In this document: positions 42,964 through 52,329 of the stretch, piece after piece
How positions within the stretch are numbered: the stretch's first letter is position 1
How the letters are laid out: every line of letters starts with the position of its first letter
Assembly (NCBI RefSeq): GCF_030814995.1
Contig: NZ_JAUSVX010000027.1
Coordinates: 1-64,000 of the forward strand
Direction of reading: 5' to 3'
DNA from: Labrys wisconsinensis
GTDB taxonomy: Bacteria > Pseudomonadota > Alphaproteobacteria > Rhizobiales > Labraceae
DNA length: 64,000 bases
Notes under the pieces: model-generated
What the model saw: only the letters and a program-made list of their open reading frames with translations
Told to the model about the DNA's origin: nothing
Database searches by the model: none
Translations under genes and position numbers: made by a program

Positions 42964-43533
42964 ATGGCCTTGCCCAGGATCGCCGTCGTCATCGGCAGCA
43001 CCCGTCCCACCCGCTTCGGCGACAGGCCGGCGCGCTGGATCTTCGACATCGCCTCGAAGCGCGGGGATATCGAGGTCGAGCTGATCGATCTGCGCGACTT
43101 TCCGCTGCCCTTCTTCGAGGAGGTGGCCTCCAATGCCTGGGCGCCGACCCAGAGCGAGGTCGGCGTGCGCTGGCAGAAGACGCTGGCCACCTTCGACGGC
43201 TTCATCTTCTCGGCGGCCGAGTACAATCGCGGCCCGACCGGCGTGCTCAAGAACGCGCTCGATTACGCCTATCCCGAATGGAACCGCAAGACCGCGGCGT
43301 TCGTCGGCTATGGCGGCGTCGGCGGCGCCCGGGCGGTGGAGCAGCTGCGCCTGATCGCGATCGAGCTGCAGATGGCGCCGATCCGCCACGGCGTGCACAT
43401 CGGCGGCGCCGACTTCACCGCGGCCCGTCAGGGCACGGACCTCGCCGAGCTGCCGCATCTGCAGAAGTCGGCCGAGACCATGCTCGACGAGCTGGTCTGG
43501 TGGACCAGGGCGCTCAAGACCGCGCGAGGGTAG
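42964..43533 (+). CDS. NADPH-dependent FMN reductase family protein
   Basis: The 189-residue flavodoxin-like protein has the FMN phosphate loop VVIGSTRPTRFGDRPA (residues ~7-22), the conserved ELIDLRDFPLPFFEE, the isoalloxazine-site FIFSAAEYNRGPTGVLKNAL with the PTGVLKNA variant of the family, and KTAAFVGYGGVGGARAVEQL. It reduces FMN or quinones and azo compounds with NAD(P)H. The start at 42964 follows GGGAGAA. It is convergent with the hydrolase gene at 43549. Confidence 0.92.
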   Translation: MALPRIAVVIGSTRPTRFGDRPARWIFDIASKRGDIEVELIDLRDFPLPFFEEVASNAWAPTQSEVGVRWQKTLATFDGFIFSAAEYNRGPTGVLKNALDYAYPEWNRKTAAFVGYGGVGGARAVEQLRLIAIELQMAPIRHGVHIGGADFTAARQGTDLAELPHLQKSAETMLDELVWWTRALKTARG

Positions 43534-43548
43534 GCCCGATGGCCGGCC

Positions 43549-44100
43549 TTACGGCAGGCGCGACAGGAAGCCGGCGAACTTCATCAGGCCTTCCGGCCAG
43601 GGGCCGTGGCCGGATTCGGCGTTGATGTGGCCGGCCTCGCCGGCATCGACGAACTCGGACCCCCAGGCCTCGGCAAAGTCCGAAGCGCGCTGGATCGGGC
43701 AATAGGGATCGTTGCTGCTCGCCACCAGCACCGAGGGGAAGGGTAGGGGCAGCTGGGGGATCGGCGCGAAGTCGTGGACGACGCCGGGCAGCAGGTCCGG
43801 CTTGTCCCAGTCGGACGGGGCGACCAGGAAGGCGCCCGCGACCCGGCCCGCCAGGCCGGGCGCGGCATGGGCCGTGGCGACGACGCCGAGGGAATGGGCG
43901 ACGATGACCACCGGCCGCGAACCGGCCGCGACGCCCGCCGCGATGGCCTCGACCCAGACGGCGCGGTCGGCCTGGTTCCAGTCGGCCATGGCGATGCGCC
44001 GGGCGGTCGAGAGCTTGGCCTGCCAGCGCGATTGCCAATGGTCCGGCCCGGAATTGCCGAAGCCGGGCACGATCAGGATGTCGGCGTCGGAGACCCTCAT
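43549..44100 (-). CDS. RBBP9/YdeN-type alpha/beta hydrolase
   Basis: The 183-residue serine hydrolase has the oxyanion/entry motif ILIVPGFGNSGPDHWQSRW, the nucleophile elbow VIVAHSLGVVATAHA (Ser in AHSLG), the acid strand SVLVASSNDPYCP and the catalytic His in GHINAESGHGPWPEG. Its size and motifs match the RBBP9/YdeN family. The start at 44100 overlaps the stop of the upstream phosphoesterase gene as ATGA, so the two are coupled. The substrate is unknown. Confidence 0.88.
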   Translation of the reverse strand: MRVSDADILIVPGFGNSGPDHWQSRWQAKLSTARRIAMADWNQADRAVWVEAIAAGVAAGSRPVVIVAHSLGVVATAHAAPGLAGRVAGAFLVAPSDWDKPDLLPGVVHDFAPIPQLPLPFPSVLVASSNDPYCPIQRASDFAEAWGSEFVDAGEAGHINAESGHGPWPEGLMKFAGFLSRLP

Positions 44101-44846
44101 GGCGCTTGCCTTTCCGCGAAGCCGGTCCGCAGGGCGACGGCCCAGTCGCTCCGCCCGGCAGCTGCCGCCTTGCGGGCGGCCGCGTCCCAATCATAGTCCA
44201 CCTGACGGTGGCTGAAACGCCATCCGCCGGCAACGGCGTCGATCACACCGTAGCGCGCATGCGGGCTGCCGGTCTCGATGACGTGCGGCCAGGGCGTGAC
44301 GTCGTCATAGGCCTGCAGGCCGACGGCGCCGGGGTTGAACACGGTCCTCCCGCCGGCGAGCCGCACGAGCCTCGGCACATGGGAATGGCCGCAGAGGACC
44401 AGCGCCGGGGTGCCGGCGCCCAGGTGCTCGGCGATCTCCGCGTCGCTCGCCAGCACCACGGCGTGAGGGCCGACGGATTCGGCGAGGTAGGTCTCGTCGC
44501 AGGCCGGCGTGGCGTGGCACATCAGCACGCCGTCCAGCGGCGTGGCCAGCTGCGGCAGGGCCCGCAGCCAGTCGAGATGCGCCGGGGCGAGCCGGTCGAT
44601 CGCATCGGTCTCGTAGGAGCCCATCGCCTCGCGCGGCTGCCCGGCGATGTACCGGTCATGGTTGCCGCGCACCGTCGGCCAGCCGAGATCGATCAGCCGC
44701 TCGGCGGTCAGGCCGGGATCGAGCGGCCCGGACACGCAGTCGCCGAGATTGACGACGAGATCGGGCGCCTCGAGCTTCAGGTCGGCGATCACGGCTTCCA
44801 GGGCGTCGAGATTGCCGTGGATGTCGGCGAGGACGGCGATGCGCAT
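44097..44846 (-). CDS. Metallophosphoesterase (YfcE/MJ0936-like)
   Basis: The 249-residue calcineurin-like phosphoesterase has all metal-binding motifs in order: LADIHGN (DxH), LVVNLGDCVSGP (GD), VRGNHDRYI (GNHD), VLMCHATP and LCGHSHVPR (GHxH). FNPGAVG follows the last. These enzymes hydrolyse phosphomonoesters or diesters with two metal ions. It lies downstream of purB (49 bp) and overlaps the hydrolase gene below, so the three may be co-transcribed. The substrate cannot be named. Confidence 0.9.
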   Translation of the reverse strand: MRIAVLADIHGNLDALEAVIADLKLEAPDLVVNLGDCVSGPLDPGLTAERLIDLGWPTVRGNHDRYIAGQPREAMGSYETDAIDRLAPAHLDWLRALPQLATPLDGVLMCHATPACDETYLAESVGPHAVVLASDAEIAEHLGAGTPALVLCGHSHVPRLVRLAGGRTVFNPGAVGLQAYDDVTPWPHVIETGSPHARYGVIDAVAGGWRFSHRQVDYDWDAAARKAAAAGRSDWAVALRTGFAERQAP

Positions 44847-44895
44847 GCGGCGGTCTCGGCCGGTCCGGAGCAGGCCCGGGCCGGCGGCTGGATGG

Positions 44896-46203
44896 TCAGG
44901 CGCGGCCGAAGACGCGGCGGAAGATCGTGTCGACGTGCTTGAAATGGTAGCCTTCGTCGAACATCGCCTCCAGCTCGGCGGCCGGGAGCTTGGCGGAGAC
45001 TTCCGGGTCGGCCTCGAGGAAGGCGAGGAAGTCGCCCTCGCCGCGCCAGACCTTCATGGCGTTGCGCTGGACCAGGCGGTAGCTGTCCTCGCGGCTCATG
45101 CCGGCCTGGGTCAGCGCCAGCAGCACGCGCTGCGAATTGTGCAGCCCGCCGAGCCGGTCGAGGTTGCGGCGCATGTTTTCGGGGTAGATCAGGAGCTTGT
45201 CGATCACCCCGGCGAGGCGCGCCAGGGCGAAGTCCAGCGTCACCGTGGCGTCCGGGCCGATCATCCGCTCGACCGAGGAATGGGAGATGTCGCGCTCGTG
45301 CCAGAGCGCCACGTTCTCCATGGCCGGCATGGCGAAGGCGCGCACCATGCGGGCAAGGCCGGTGAGGTTCTCCGTCAGCACCGGGTTGCGCTTGTGCGGC
45401 ATGGCCGACGAGCCCTTCTGGCCGGCGGAGAAGAACTCCTCGGCCTCCAGCACCTCGGTGCGCTGCAGGTGCCGGATCTCGGTGGCCAGCCGCTCGATCG
45501 AGGAGGCGACGACGCCGAGCGTGGCGAAGAACATGGCGTGGCGGTCGCGCGGGATCACCTGGGTCGAGACCGGCTCGACCGTGAGGCCCATCTTGGCGGC
45601 GACGTATTCTTCCACCCGCGGATCGATGTTGGCGAAGGTGCCGACGGCGCCGGAGATGGCTGAGGTGGCGATCTCCTTCCTCGCGGCGACCAGCCGCTCG
45701 CGGTTGCGCGCGAACTCGGCATAGGCCTGGGCCAGCTTCAGCCCGAAGGTCACGGGCTCGGCATGGATGCCGTGGCTGCGGCCGATGGTCGGCGTCAGCT
45801 TGTGCTCGAAAGCCCGACGCTCAAGCGCGGCGAGCAGCGCGTCGACGTCCTCGATCAGGATGTCGGCGGCGCGCGCCAGCTGCACCGCGAAGCAGGTGTC
45901 GAGCACGTCGGACGAGGTCATGCCCTGGTGCAGGAAGCGCGCCTGCGGCCCGACGATCTCGGAGACATGGGTGAGGAAGGCGATGACGTCGTGCTTCACC
46001 TCCCGCTCGATCTCGTCGATGCGCTCGACGTCGAAGGTCGCGTCCTTCCCCTTGGCCCACACCGCCTCGGCCGCCTCCTTCGGCACCACGCCCAGCTCGG
46101 CGAGGGCGTCGGTGGCGTGCGCCTCGATCTCGAACCAGATGCGGAAGCGCGTCTGCGGCTCCCAGATGGCCGTCATCTTCGGCCGGCTGTAGCGGGGGAT
46201 CAT
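44896..46203 (-). CDS. purB: Adenylosuccinate lyase
   Basis: The 435-residue fumarase/aspartase superfamily enzyme starts [20 protein letters not shown]. It has [13 protein letters not shown], the region [18 protein letters not shown] with the catalytic His, and the family signature [12 protein letters not shown] containing the flexible-loop catalytic Ser. It acts twice in purine synthesis, releasing fumarate from SAICAR and from adenylosuccinate. The start at 46203 is canonical. A long perfect dyad lies 12-36 bp upstream of the start and just before the ribosome binding site (AAGG), which suggests specific control. Confidence 0.96.
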   Translation of the reverse strand: MIPRYSRPKMTAIWEPQTRFRIWFEIEAHATDALAELGVVPKEAAEAVWAKGKDATFDVERIDEIEREVKHDVIAFLTHVSEIVGPQARFLHQGMTSSDVLDTCFAVQLARAADILIEDVDALLAALERRAFEHKLTPTIGRSHGIHAEPVTFGLKLAQAYAEFARNRERLVAARKEIATSAISGAVGTFANIDPRVEEYVAAKMGLTVEPVSTQVIPRDRHAMFFATLGVVASSIERLATEIRHLQRTEVLEAEEFFSAGQKGSSAMPHKRNPVLTENLTGLARMVRAFAMPAMENVALWHERDISHSSVERMIGPDATVTLDFALARLAGVIDKLLIYPENMRRNLDRLGGLHNSQRVLLALTQAGMSREDSYRLVQRNAMKVWRGEGDFLAFLEADPEVSAKLPAAELEAMFDEGYHFKHVDTIFRRVFGRA

Positions 46204-46214
46204 GGACAAAGCCT

Positions 46215-46239
46215 TCTGTTACGAGCGCGTCGTAACAGA
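46215..46239. promoter_or_regulatory. Perfect 10-bp dyad in the purB leader
   Basis: TCTGTTACGA-GCGCG-TCGTAACAGA lies between the end of the TRAP gene (46311) and the purB start (46203), directly before the purB ribosome binding site. It has the size and shape of a TetR-type operator, but no TetR gene lies nearby. It has no T-run, so it is unlikely to be a terminator for TRAP. Confidence 0.6.
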
Positions 46240-46310
46240 GGGACCTTGCCGAGGCCAGCCTGGAATGCCGCGGCAAGCATTGCGTTTGGGGACGAATTTC
46301 CGCCTCGGGG

Positions 46311-48176
46311 CTACAGGAACCCGATCGAGATCCACGGCACGAAGGTGATGCCGATAAGGCCGAGCAGCAGCATGCCGAGATAGACCCAGATCCGGCGCAG
46401 CCCCGCCTCGGGCGGGACCTGCCCGATGATGCAGGCCGCGTAGTAGCAGAGCCCGAACGGCGGCGCGAACAGGCCGAGGCCCATGGCCAGGATCACCACC
46501 ATGGCATAGTGGACCTCGTGGATGCCGAGCTGGGCGGCGATCGGAAACAGCAGCGGGCCGAACAGCACGATGGCCGGAATGCCTTCAAGGACGCTGCCCA
46601 GCACGATGAAGGCGGCGATCGAGATCAGGAGGAAGCCGGTCGCTCCGCCCGGCACGGCGGCCATGGTGGCGGCGAGGTCGTGCGAAAAGCCGGACTGGGT
46701 GAGCGCCCACCCCATGGCGCTCGCCGCGCCGACGATGAACAGGATGGCGCCGGAGAGGGAAGCGGTCTGCGTCAACATCGGCAGGACCGCGGACCAGCGC
46801 AGGCCGCCGCGGTAGATCAGCAGGCCAACGACCAGAGAGTAAGCGATGCCGATGGTGGAGACCTCGGTTGCCGTGGCCACGCCCTCCACGACGGCGCTGC
46901 GGATGACGAAAGGCAGGAGCAGGGCCGGCAGCGCGATGAGAAAGGTGCGGCGGACCAGGGCGAAGGGAGCCCGCGCGACCGGGGCCGCATCGTCCTCGCG
47001 GCCGGCCCGCCAGCGGGCGACGAGCGCCAGCACCAGCGCCAGGACCAGGGCCGGAAGGATGCCGGCGGTGAACAGGGCGGCGATCGACACGCCGGTGACA
47101 GAGGCGATGGCGATCAGCACGATCGAGGGCGGGATGGTCTCGCTCATCGCCCCGGAGGCGGCGAGCAGCGAGACGAGCTCACCGTCCTTCATGCCGCGCT
47201 TGCGCATCTCGGGAAAGAGCACCGGCGCCACCGCCGCCATGTCGGCGGTCTTGGAGCCGGAAATGCCGGAGACCAGCAGCATGGCGCCGAGCAGCACGTA
47301 GGACATGCCGGCCCGCACATGCCCCAGGAGCGAGGCGAGGAAGGCGACCATCACCCGGGCCATGCCCGTGGCGTCGACGAGCTGGCCCAGCAGGACGAAC
47401 AGCGGCACGGCGAGCAGGATCAGGCTGCTCATGCCCTCGTCCATGCGGCCGACGACCACGGTCAGCGGGGTGGAGGTCGTCGTCAGGAGATAGGCGGCCG
47501 TCGCCAGGGAAAAGGCGAAGGCGATCGGGATGCCCGCCATCACGCCAAGGCCGAGGAAGCCGACGAAGAAGACCAGCAGGGAGGCCTGGCCCATGGCGGT
47601 CAAGGCCGGTGCGCAGGCATAGGCGAGGCCGGCGATCGCCAGCGTCGCCAGAAGGACGCCGACGAGGTCGCGCGGGTCGTGCCGAAGCAATCTGAGGCAG
47701 CAGCTGAGGAAGGCGAGGACACAGCCGACGGGGATGGCCAGGGCCCGCACCGACCCGGACCAGCCGAGCGCCGGCGTCTCGACATAGGACTGGTCCTGCA
47801 CATAGTCGAGGGCAGGGTGGAGCACGATCGCCAGGAACACCGCCACGGCGCCGGCGGCCAGCGTCCCGGCCCAGACCTGGGCCCGGGGCGGCAGCTTCGA
47901 GACGAAGAAGGTCAGGCGCATATGGCTGGCGCGCTGGACCGCCAGGGCGCTGCCGAGCATGGCCAGCCAGAGGAAGAGCACGGATGCGAGCTCGTCCGAC
48001 CAGATGATCGGGCTGCGGAACACCGCCCGGGCGATGATCCCGACGAACAGGATCACCACCTCGGCGACGACGACGATCGCTGCGGGGATCTCGACGATCC
48101 AGCGCAGCCAGCGCTCGACCGGCCACTCCCGAGCGCCGGCGCCCGACGTCTGCGGGGTGTATGCCACGGCCGTCAT
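46311..48176 (-). CDS. TRAP transporter, fused small and large membrane subunits (DctQM)
   Basis: The 621-residue protein joins the four-helix DctQ domain (residues ~25-175, with WSDELASVLFLWLAMLGSAL) to the DctM permease (from about residue 195, with GVMAGIPIAFAFSLATAAYL, ISGSKTADMAAVAPVLFPEM, IPPSIVLIAIASVTGVSIAA, FAPPFGLCYYAACI). TRAP carriers use a sodium gradient and a periplasmic binding protein. Its start overlaps the dctP stop as ATGA. The fused Q-M arrangement is well known. Substrates are usually organic acids or sugar acids. Confidence 0.92.
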   Translation of the reverse strand: MTAVAYTPQTSGAGAREWPVERWLRWIVEIPAAIVVVAEVVILFVGIIARAVFRSPIIWSDELASVLFLWLAMLGSALAVQRASHMRLTFFVSKLPPRAQVWAGTLAAGAVAVFLAIVLHPALDYVQDQSYVETPALGWSGSVRALAIPVGCVLAFLSCCLRLLRHDPRDLVGVLLATLAIAGLAYACAPALTAMGQASLLVFFVGFLGLGVMAGIPIAFAFSLATAAYLLTTTSTPLTVVVGRMDEGMSSLILLAVPLFVLLGQLVDATGMARVMVAFLASLLGHVRAGMSYVLLGAMLLVSGISGSKTADMAAVAPVLFPEMRKRGMKDGELVSLLAASGAMSETIPPSIVLIAIASVTGVSIAALFTAGILPALVLALVLALVARWRAGREDDAAPVARAPFALVRRTFLIALPALLLPFVIRSAVVEGVATATEVSTIGIAYSLVVGLLIYRGGLRWSAVLPMLTQTASLSGAILFIVGAASAMGWALTQSGFSHDLAATMAAVPGGATGFLLISIAAFIVLGSVLEGIPAIVLFGPLLFPIAAQLGIHEVHYAMVVILAMGLGLFAPPFGLCYYAACIIGQVPPEAGLRRIWVYLGMLLLGLIGITFVPWISIGFL

Positions 48177-49201
48177 GACAGCTTCCCGACCACGGTTTCG
48201 AGCGACGCCCAGACCTCGGCGCCGAACTTGCCGCGCCATTCGTCGTAGAAGCCGGCCTTGGCCAGGGCGTCGCGGAAGGCCGGGCGGTCCGCCTCCGCGA
48301 AGACGAGCCCCTTGCCGGTCAGCTTCTCCTTCAGCGAGGCGTTCAGGCTGGCGACATCCGCCCGCTGCTCCAGGCTGGCGCGGTCGAACTCACGCTGGAC
48401 GATGGCCTTGAGATCGTCCGGCAGGTTGGCGAAAGCCCGGCGGTTGCCCAGGAGCCAGAACGGGTCCCAGATATGGTTGGTCTCGGACACGTATTTCTGC
48501 ACTTCGTAGAGCTTGCCGGCGTCGATGGCGACGAGGCCGTTCTCCTGCCCGTCGACCAGATGGGTCTGGAGGGCGGTGTAGAGCTCGTTGAAGTTGATCG
48601 AGGTCGGGCTGGCGCCGAGCGCCTTGAACAGCGAGGTGAAGATCGGCGAGACCGGCACGCGGATATGGTAGCCTTGCAGATCCGCGGGTGTCTTGACCGG
48701 CCGGGCGGCGGAGGTGATCTGCCGGAAGCTGTTGTCGGCGGCCTTGGAGACGGCGATGATGCCGGTCTTCTCGATCTGCGTCCTGACGGTCTTGCCGAGA
48801 TCGCCGTCCATGGCGGGCCAGACCTGGTCATAGCCGGCGAAAGCGAAGCCGACATTGGTGATCGCCGCGCCGGGGACGACGGTCGACAGCACCGATCCGG
48901 AGATGTTCAGGAACTCGATGCCGCCGGTCCGGACCTGGGTGAGCAGGTCCGTGTCGGAGCCGAGCTGGCTCGCGGGGAAGAAGCGGATCTCCAGCCGGCC
49001 GCCGCTGGCCTCGCGGATGCGGCCGACGGCCTGTTCGAGGCGGGCATTGATCGGCTGGGCCAGCGATTGGCCGGTGGCGAGCTTGTAGGTGAACTCGGCC
49101 GCCTCGGCCGGCCGCGTCCGGATGGCGAACAGCGGAATCGCGGCGGCGGACGCCAGCACGGCGCGCCGGGACAGGCCGCCAGGCGGGTTGATCTTGATCA
49201 T
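48173..49201 (-). CDS. TRAP transporter substrate-binding protein DctP
   Basis: The 342-residue binding protein has a twin-arginine-like signal (SRRAVLASAAAIPLFA, cleavage near AEAAEF). The DctP fold shows FKALGASPTSINFNELYTAL and LQTHLVDGQENGLVAIDAGK, and the conserved arginine in LQGYHIRVPVSP that usually binds the carboxylate of the ligand. The start follows GGGAGGAC. It is read with the DctQM permease. Its upstream region, 340 nt from the predicted start site, carries one of three matching LysR promoter modules. Confidence 0.92.
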   Translation of the reverse strand: MIKINPPGGLSRRAVLASAAAIPLFAIRTRPAEAAEFTYKLATGQSLAQPINARLEQAVGRIREASGGRLEIRFFPASQLGSDTDLLTQVRTGGIEFLNISGSVLSTVVPGAAITNVGFAFAGYDQVWPAMDGDLGKTVRTQIEKTGIIAVSKAADNSFRQITSAARPVKTPADLQGYHIRVPVSPIFTSLFKALGASPTSINFNELYTALQTHLVDGQENGLVAIDAGKLYEVQKYVSETNHIWDPFWLLGNRRAFANLPDDLKAIVQREFDRASLEQRADVASLNASLKEKLTGKGLVFAEADRPAFRDALAKAGFYDEWRGKFGAEVWASLETVVGKLS

Positions 49202-49547
49202 GATTGTCCTCCCATGGGTCGAATGTCTGCTGGATCGCCCATCGCACGGGCCGGCCTTGGTCGACGGCGGCCAGGGCCGGCAGCGAGGCCGCGGCCGGCG
49301 AGACGGAGCGATGGATGGTCGGGCGAGGATGATCTCAGGCGCGCCGGCGAGAGCGAGGGCGGTTCGATCGGCGGCTGACGGAAACGGTGGGCCGGGCAGG
49401 CCGCGTCGCCGGCCGGGATGACGGATCTGACAAGGGCATCTCCTCGAACACGGGCTCCGCGGCTCGGCGCAGCGGATGCGTTTCCTTCCGAAGGCCGGTC
49501 ATGGCCTCCGCCGCGGTCTTGGCTGCCGCTCCTGAGCTTTGCCGGAG
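49202..49547. other. Long 5' leader of dctP
   Basis: No gene was found here. If the promoter module at 49548-49613 is correct, this is an untranslated leader of about 340 nt for dctP. I found no riboswitch-like element or small gene in it. Confidence 0.4.
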
Positions 49548-49613
49548 ACGATATTGGCTCTGTTGGTGAAGGACAATTCAGTTATCTTCCCCAAATATGT
49601 AGCAGCCCTAAAC
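49548..49613 (-). promoter_or_regulatory. LysR-type promoter module of dctP operon (and of the divergent LysR gene)
   Basis: On the minus strand, GTTTAG (from 49613), then CTGAATTGT (49581-49573), whose TTGT continues as -35 TTGTCC (49576-49571), then 17 nt and -10 TATCGT (49553-49548). GTTTA to CTGAATTGT is separated by exactly 27 nt, as in the modules at 50537 and 56307. The LysR start (49623) lies 10 bp beyond the module, so the regulator probably controls its own gene. Confidence 0.75.
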
Positions 49614-49622
49614 GGTGAGGCC

Positions 49623-50534
49623 ATGTACCTTCCCCTGCGCGCCATCAGCGTCTTTCATGCCGTCGCCCGGGCCGGCAGTGTCTCGAAGGCGGCGGCGGAT
49701 TTGAGCGTCACGCCCTCGGCCGTCAGCCAGCAGATCCAGTCGCTCGAGGTGCATCTCGGCACGTCCCTGATCGCCAAGGTCGGCCGCGGCGTCGTGCTGA
49801 CCGAAGCGGGCGAGCGCTACTTCGCCATGATCGACGAGGAGATCGAGCATATCGGGGAGGCGACCCAGCGCATCCGCGGATTCCGTTCGATCACGGTGCT
49901 GACCGTCCGCGCCACGCCGACCCTGTCCAGCAAATGGCTGCTGCCGCGGCTGAAGTCCTTCCTCGACGCCTATCCCGACATCGAGGTCCGGCTCGACGGC
50001 ACCAACGAGCCGACCGATTTCAGCCGCGAGGCGGTCGATGTCGAGATCCGGCACGGCGAGGGGCGATGGCCGGGCGTGTTCATCGAGGGCCTGGCGGAAG
50101 AGCGGTTCCTGCCGGTGTCCTCCCCGAGCCATTGCGCCGCCGGCAGCCTGACGCCGGCCGAGATACCGCGCCACCGCCTGATCCATTCGGTCAAGTCGCA
50201 GGTGCAATGGACCCATTGGTTCTCGCTGACGGGCGTGACCCCGGCGACGCAGTGGCGCCGGGTGTTGTTCGACCGCAGCCACATGGCCATCGACGCCGCC
50301 GCGGACGGCATCGGCCTGGCGCTCGAAAGCACGCTGATGATGTGGCGGGAGTTGCAGGAGGGCAGGCTGGTCTGCCCGGTGCGCGACCCGCCGCGCATCA
50401 GCGTCACCACGCAGTGGATCGTCTGCCCGTTCGACCAGCTGCGCCAGCGCAAGGTGCGCCTGTTCCTGGATTGGCTGAGGGCCGAGCGCGAGGCGTGGCA
50501 GCGGTTGGCCGCGTCCGAGGCAGGCGCGGCCTGA
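49623..50534 (+). CDS. LysR family regulator (GcvA-like), predicted controller of the surrounding transport regulon
   Basis: The 303-residue protein has an N-terminal HTH (LRAISVFHAVARAGSVSKAA, ADLSVTPSAVSQQIQSLEVH, residues ~4-62) and an effector domain from about residue 92 (LTVRATPTLSSKWLLPRLKS). In the GcvA style it has FSREAVDVEIRHGEGRWPG and RSHMAIDAAADGIGLALEST. The start at 49623 follows GGTGAGG. It sits between dctP (divergent) and the COG4091 gene. Matching operator-like modules stand before dctP, COG4091 and rbsB-like genes, so all are probable targets. Confidence 0.92.
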   Translation: MYLPLRAISVFHAVARAGSVSKAAADLSVTPSAVSQQIQSLEVHLGTSLIAKVGRGVVLTEAGERYFAMIDEEIEHIGEATQRIRGFRSITVLTVRATPTLSSKWLLPRLKSFLDAYPDIEVRLDGTNEPTDFSREAVDVEIRHGEGRWPGVFIEGLAEERFLPVSSPSHCAAGSLTPAEIPRHRLIHSVKSQVQWTHWFSLTGVTPATQWRRVLFDRSHMAIDAAADGIGLALESTLMMWRELQEGRLVCPVRDPPRISVTTQWIVCPFDQLRQRKVRLFLDWLRAEREAWQRLAASEAGAA

Positions 50535-50536
50535 CT

Positions 50537-50602
50537 GTTTAGCAAATCTACGCGATCGCCGCAGAATTCTGAATTGTTCTAAGCAGATTAGCCTCCTAGG
50601 GT
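50537..50602 (+). promoter_or_regulatory. LysR-type promoter module of the COG4091 gene
   Basis: GTTTAG (50537-50542), CTGAATTGT (50569-50577), -35 TTGTTC (50574-50579), 17 nt, -10 TAGGGT (50597-50602). Element spacing is identical to the dctP and ABC-operon modules. The perfect CAGAATTCTG palindrome at 50562-50571 overlaps it. Confidence 0.75.
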
Positions 50603-50874
50603 TTTGCAACGAGGGAGGAAGCGGACTGCCGCCGCCCTGCAGACCAATGGCCGGCCGTCAGGCCGGATCGGGGAAACGTTCAGGCCATGTCGCGCCCCTT
50701 GCCGGGGACGGATGGCGGTCCGCCGCCGGGCCCGGCGGGATGGACTGCTGCCATCCCGAGCGAGCGAAGCTCGCCTCCGCTGCCCCGATACCGCCCTCGC
50801 GACTCGAAGCCCCTTGCGGACCCCATGCCGTCCTTCGGCGGCGTCCGTCTCGAACCTGGTGGGAAGGATAGACC
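50603..50874. other. Leader region of the COG4091 gene
   Basis: The region from the LysR stop to the start of the COG4091 gene is 340 bp long. After the promoter module only a leader of about 266 nt remains. It holds shadow frames and, at its end, the ribosome binding site GGAAGG before ATG 50875. No other feature was found. Confidence 0.4.
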
Positions 50875-52233
50875 ATGAACCTCTCGAGCCTCTTGTCGGC
50901 CCGCGCATCCGCGGGGCGGCCTGTCCGCGTCGGCCTGATCGGTGCCGGCAAATTCGGCTCGATGGTGCTGGCGCAGGCCCAGCGCATCGAAGGGCTGCAC
51001 GTCGTCGGCGTCGCCGATCTCAATGTCGGCAAGGCGCGCGCCTCCCTGGACAGGGTCGGCTGGCCGGCCGAGCGCTATGCCGCGCGCACGCTGGGCGAGG
51101 CGGTGAAGACCGGCATGACCTGTGTGCTCGACGATGCCGGCGCCCTGGCCGCCTGCGACGAGATCGAGTGCATCATCGAAGCGACCGGCCATCCGATCGC
51201 CGGCGTCCGCCACGCCCTCGCCGCCATCGAGGGCGGCAAGCACGTCGTCATGGTCAATGTCGAGGCGGACGTGCTGTGCGGGCCGCTGCTGGCGGCGCGG
51301 GCCCGGGCGAAGAACCTCGTCTACAGCATGGCCTATGGCGACCAGCCGGCCATCATCTGCGAGCTGGTGGACTGGGTCCGCGCCTGCGGCTTCGAGCTGA
51401 CCTCGGCCGGCAAGGGCATGAATTTCGAGCCGCGCTACCGCTATTCAACGCCGGACACGGTGTGGGGCTTCTTCGGCTGGTCCGAGGAAGAGGTCGCCAA
51501 GGGCGACTTCAATCCGAAGATGTACAATTCCTTCACCGACGGCACCAAGGCGGCGATCGAGATGGCGGCGGTGGCCAACGGCACCGGGCTGGATTGCCCG
51601 GATGACGGGCTCGCCTTTCCGCCCACCGGCCTGCATGACCTCGCCCGCGTGTTCCGCCCGGCCGCCGATGGCGGGCGGCTGGCGCGCAGCGGGCTCGTCG
51701 ATATCGCCGCCAGCCAGGAGCCGGACGGCCGCGAGGTGGTCAACAACATCCGCTACGGCGTGTTCGTGACCTTCAAGGCGCCGAACGAGTATGCCCGCGC
51801 CTGCTTCAAGCAGTATGGGCTGCTCACCGACCCGTCCGGCTGGTATGGGTCGATGTGGCGGCCCTTCCACATGATCGGGCTGGAGACCAGCATCAGCGTC
51901 CTCTCCGCCGTGCTGCGCGGCGAGCCGACCGGCTCGTCCCGTGAATTCCGCGGCGATGCCGTGGCCACCGCCAAGCGCGACCTGAAGGCGGGCGAGATGC
52001 TCGACGGGGAGGGCGGCTATGCCGTCTGGGCCAAGGCCATCCCGGCAGCGAGGAGCCTGGCCGCGGGCGGCCTGCCGATCGGCCTCGCCCACAATGTCAG
52101 GCTGAAGCGGCCGGTCGCCAAGGACAGCATCGTCTGCGTCGACGACGTCGAGCTCGAGCACGACCTCGATGTCGTCGCGCTGCGGCAGGAGATGGAGCGG
52201 AGCGCCGGGCCGGGTGTCGCCGAGGCGGCCTGA
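50875..52233 (+). CDS. SAF-domain NAD(P)-dependent oxidoreductase (COG4091, homoserine-dehydrogenase-like)
   Basis: The 452-residue protein begins with a Rossmann fold (VRVGLIGAGKFGSMVLAQAQ, residues ~18-37; VVGVADLNVGKARASL). The catalytic region resembles homoserine dehydrogenase (IIEATGHPIAGVRHALAAIE, GGKHVVMVNVEADVLCGPLL, GKGMNFEPRYRYSTPDTVWG). The C-terminal SAF domain (about residue 345-440, DLKAGEMLDGEGGYAVWAKA and RPVAKDSIVCVDDVEL) is typical of carbohydrate-related enzymes. It belongs to COG4091, whose substrates are mostly unknown. Its position between two solute transporters and its shared promoter module suggest that it acts on the imported compound. Confidence 0.88.
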   Translation: MNLSSLLSARASAGRPVRVGLIGAGKFGSMVLAQAQRIEGLHVVGVADLNVGKARASLDRVGWPAERYAARTLGEAVKTGMTCVLDDAGALAACDEIECIIEATGHPIAGVRHALAAIEGGKHVVMVNVEADVLCGPLLAARARAKNLVYSMAYGDQPAIICELVDWVRACGFELTSAGKGMNFEPRYRYSTPDTVWGFFGWSEEEVAKGDFNPKMYNSFTDGTKAAIEMAAVANGTGLDCPDDGLAFPPTGLHDLARVFRPAADGGRLARSGLVDIAASQEPDGREVVNNIRYGVFVTFKAPNEYARACFKQYGLLTDPSGWYGSMWRPFHMIGLETSISVLSAVLRGEPTGSSREFRGDAVATAKRDLKAGEMLDGEGGYAVWAKAIPAARSLAAGGLPIGLAHNVRLKRPVAKDSIVCVDDVELEHDLDVVALRQEMERSAGPGVAEAA

Positions 52234-52329
52234 CGGGCCGGTGGGCGGGAGGCGCAGCCGGCGCCTCCTTGCCTCGCCCCGGGGCTGCGCTTAGGAAGCG
52301 TGTACGAATAAATGCTACGGATAAGACGC

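Noticed and set aside
46215-46239. The purB dyad as terminator of the TRAP gene
   Set aside because: There is no T-run after the stem, it lies right at the purB ribosome site, and it is 70 bp past the TRAP stop, so an operator fits better.
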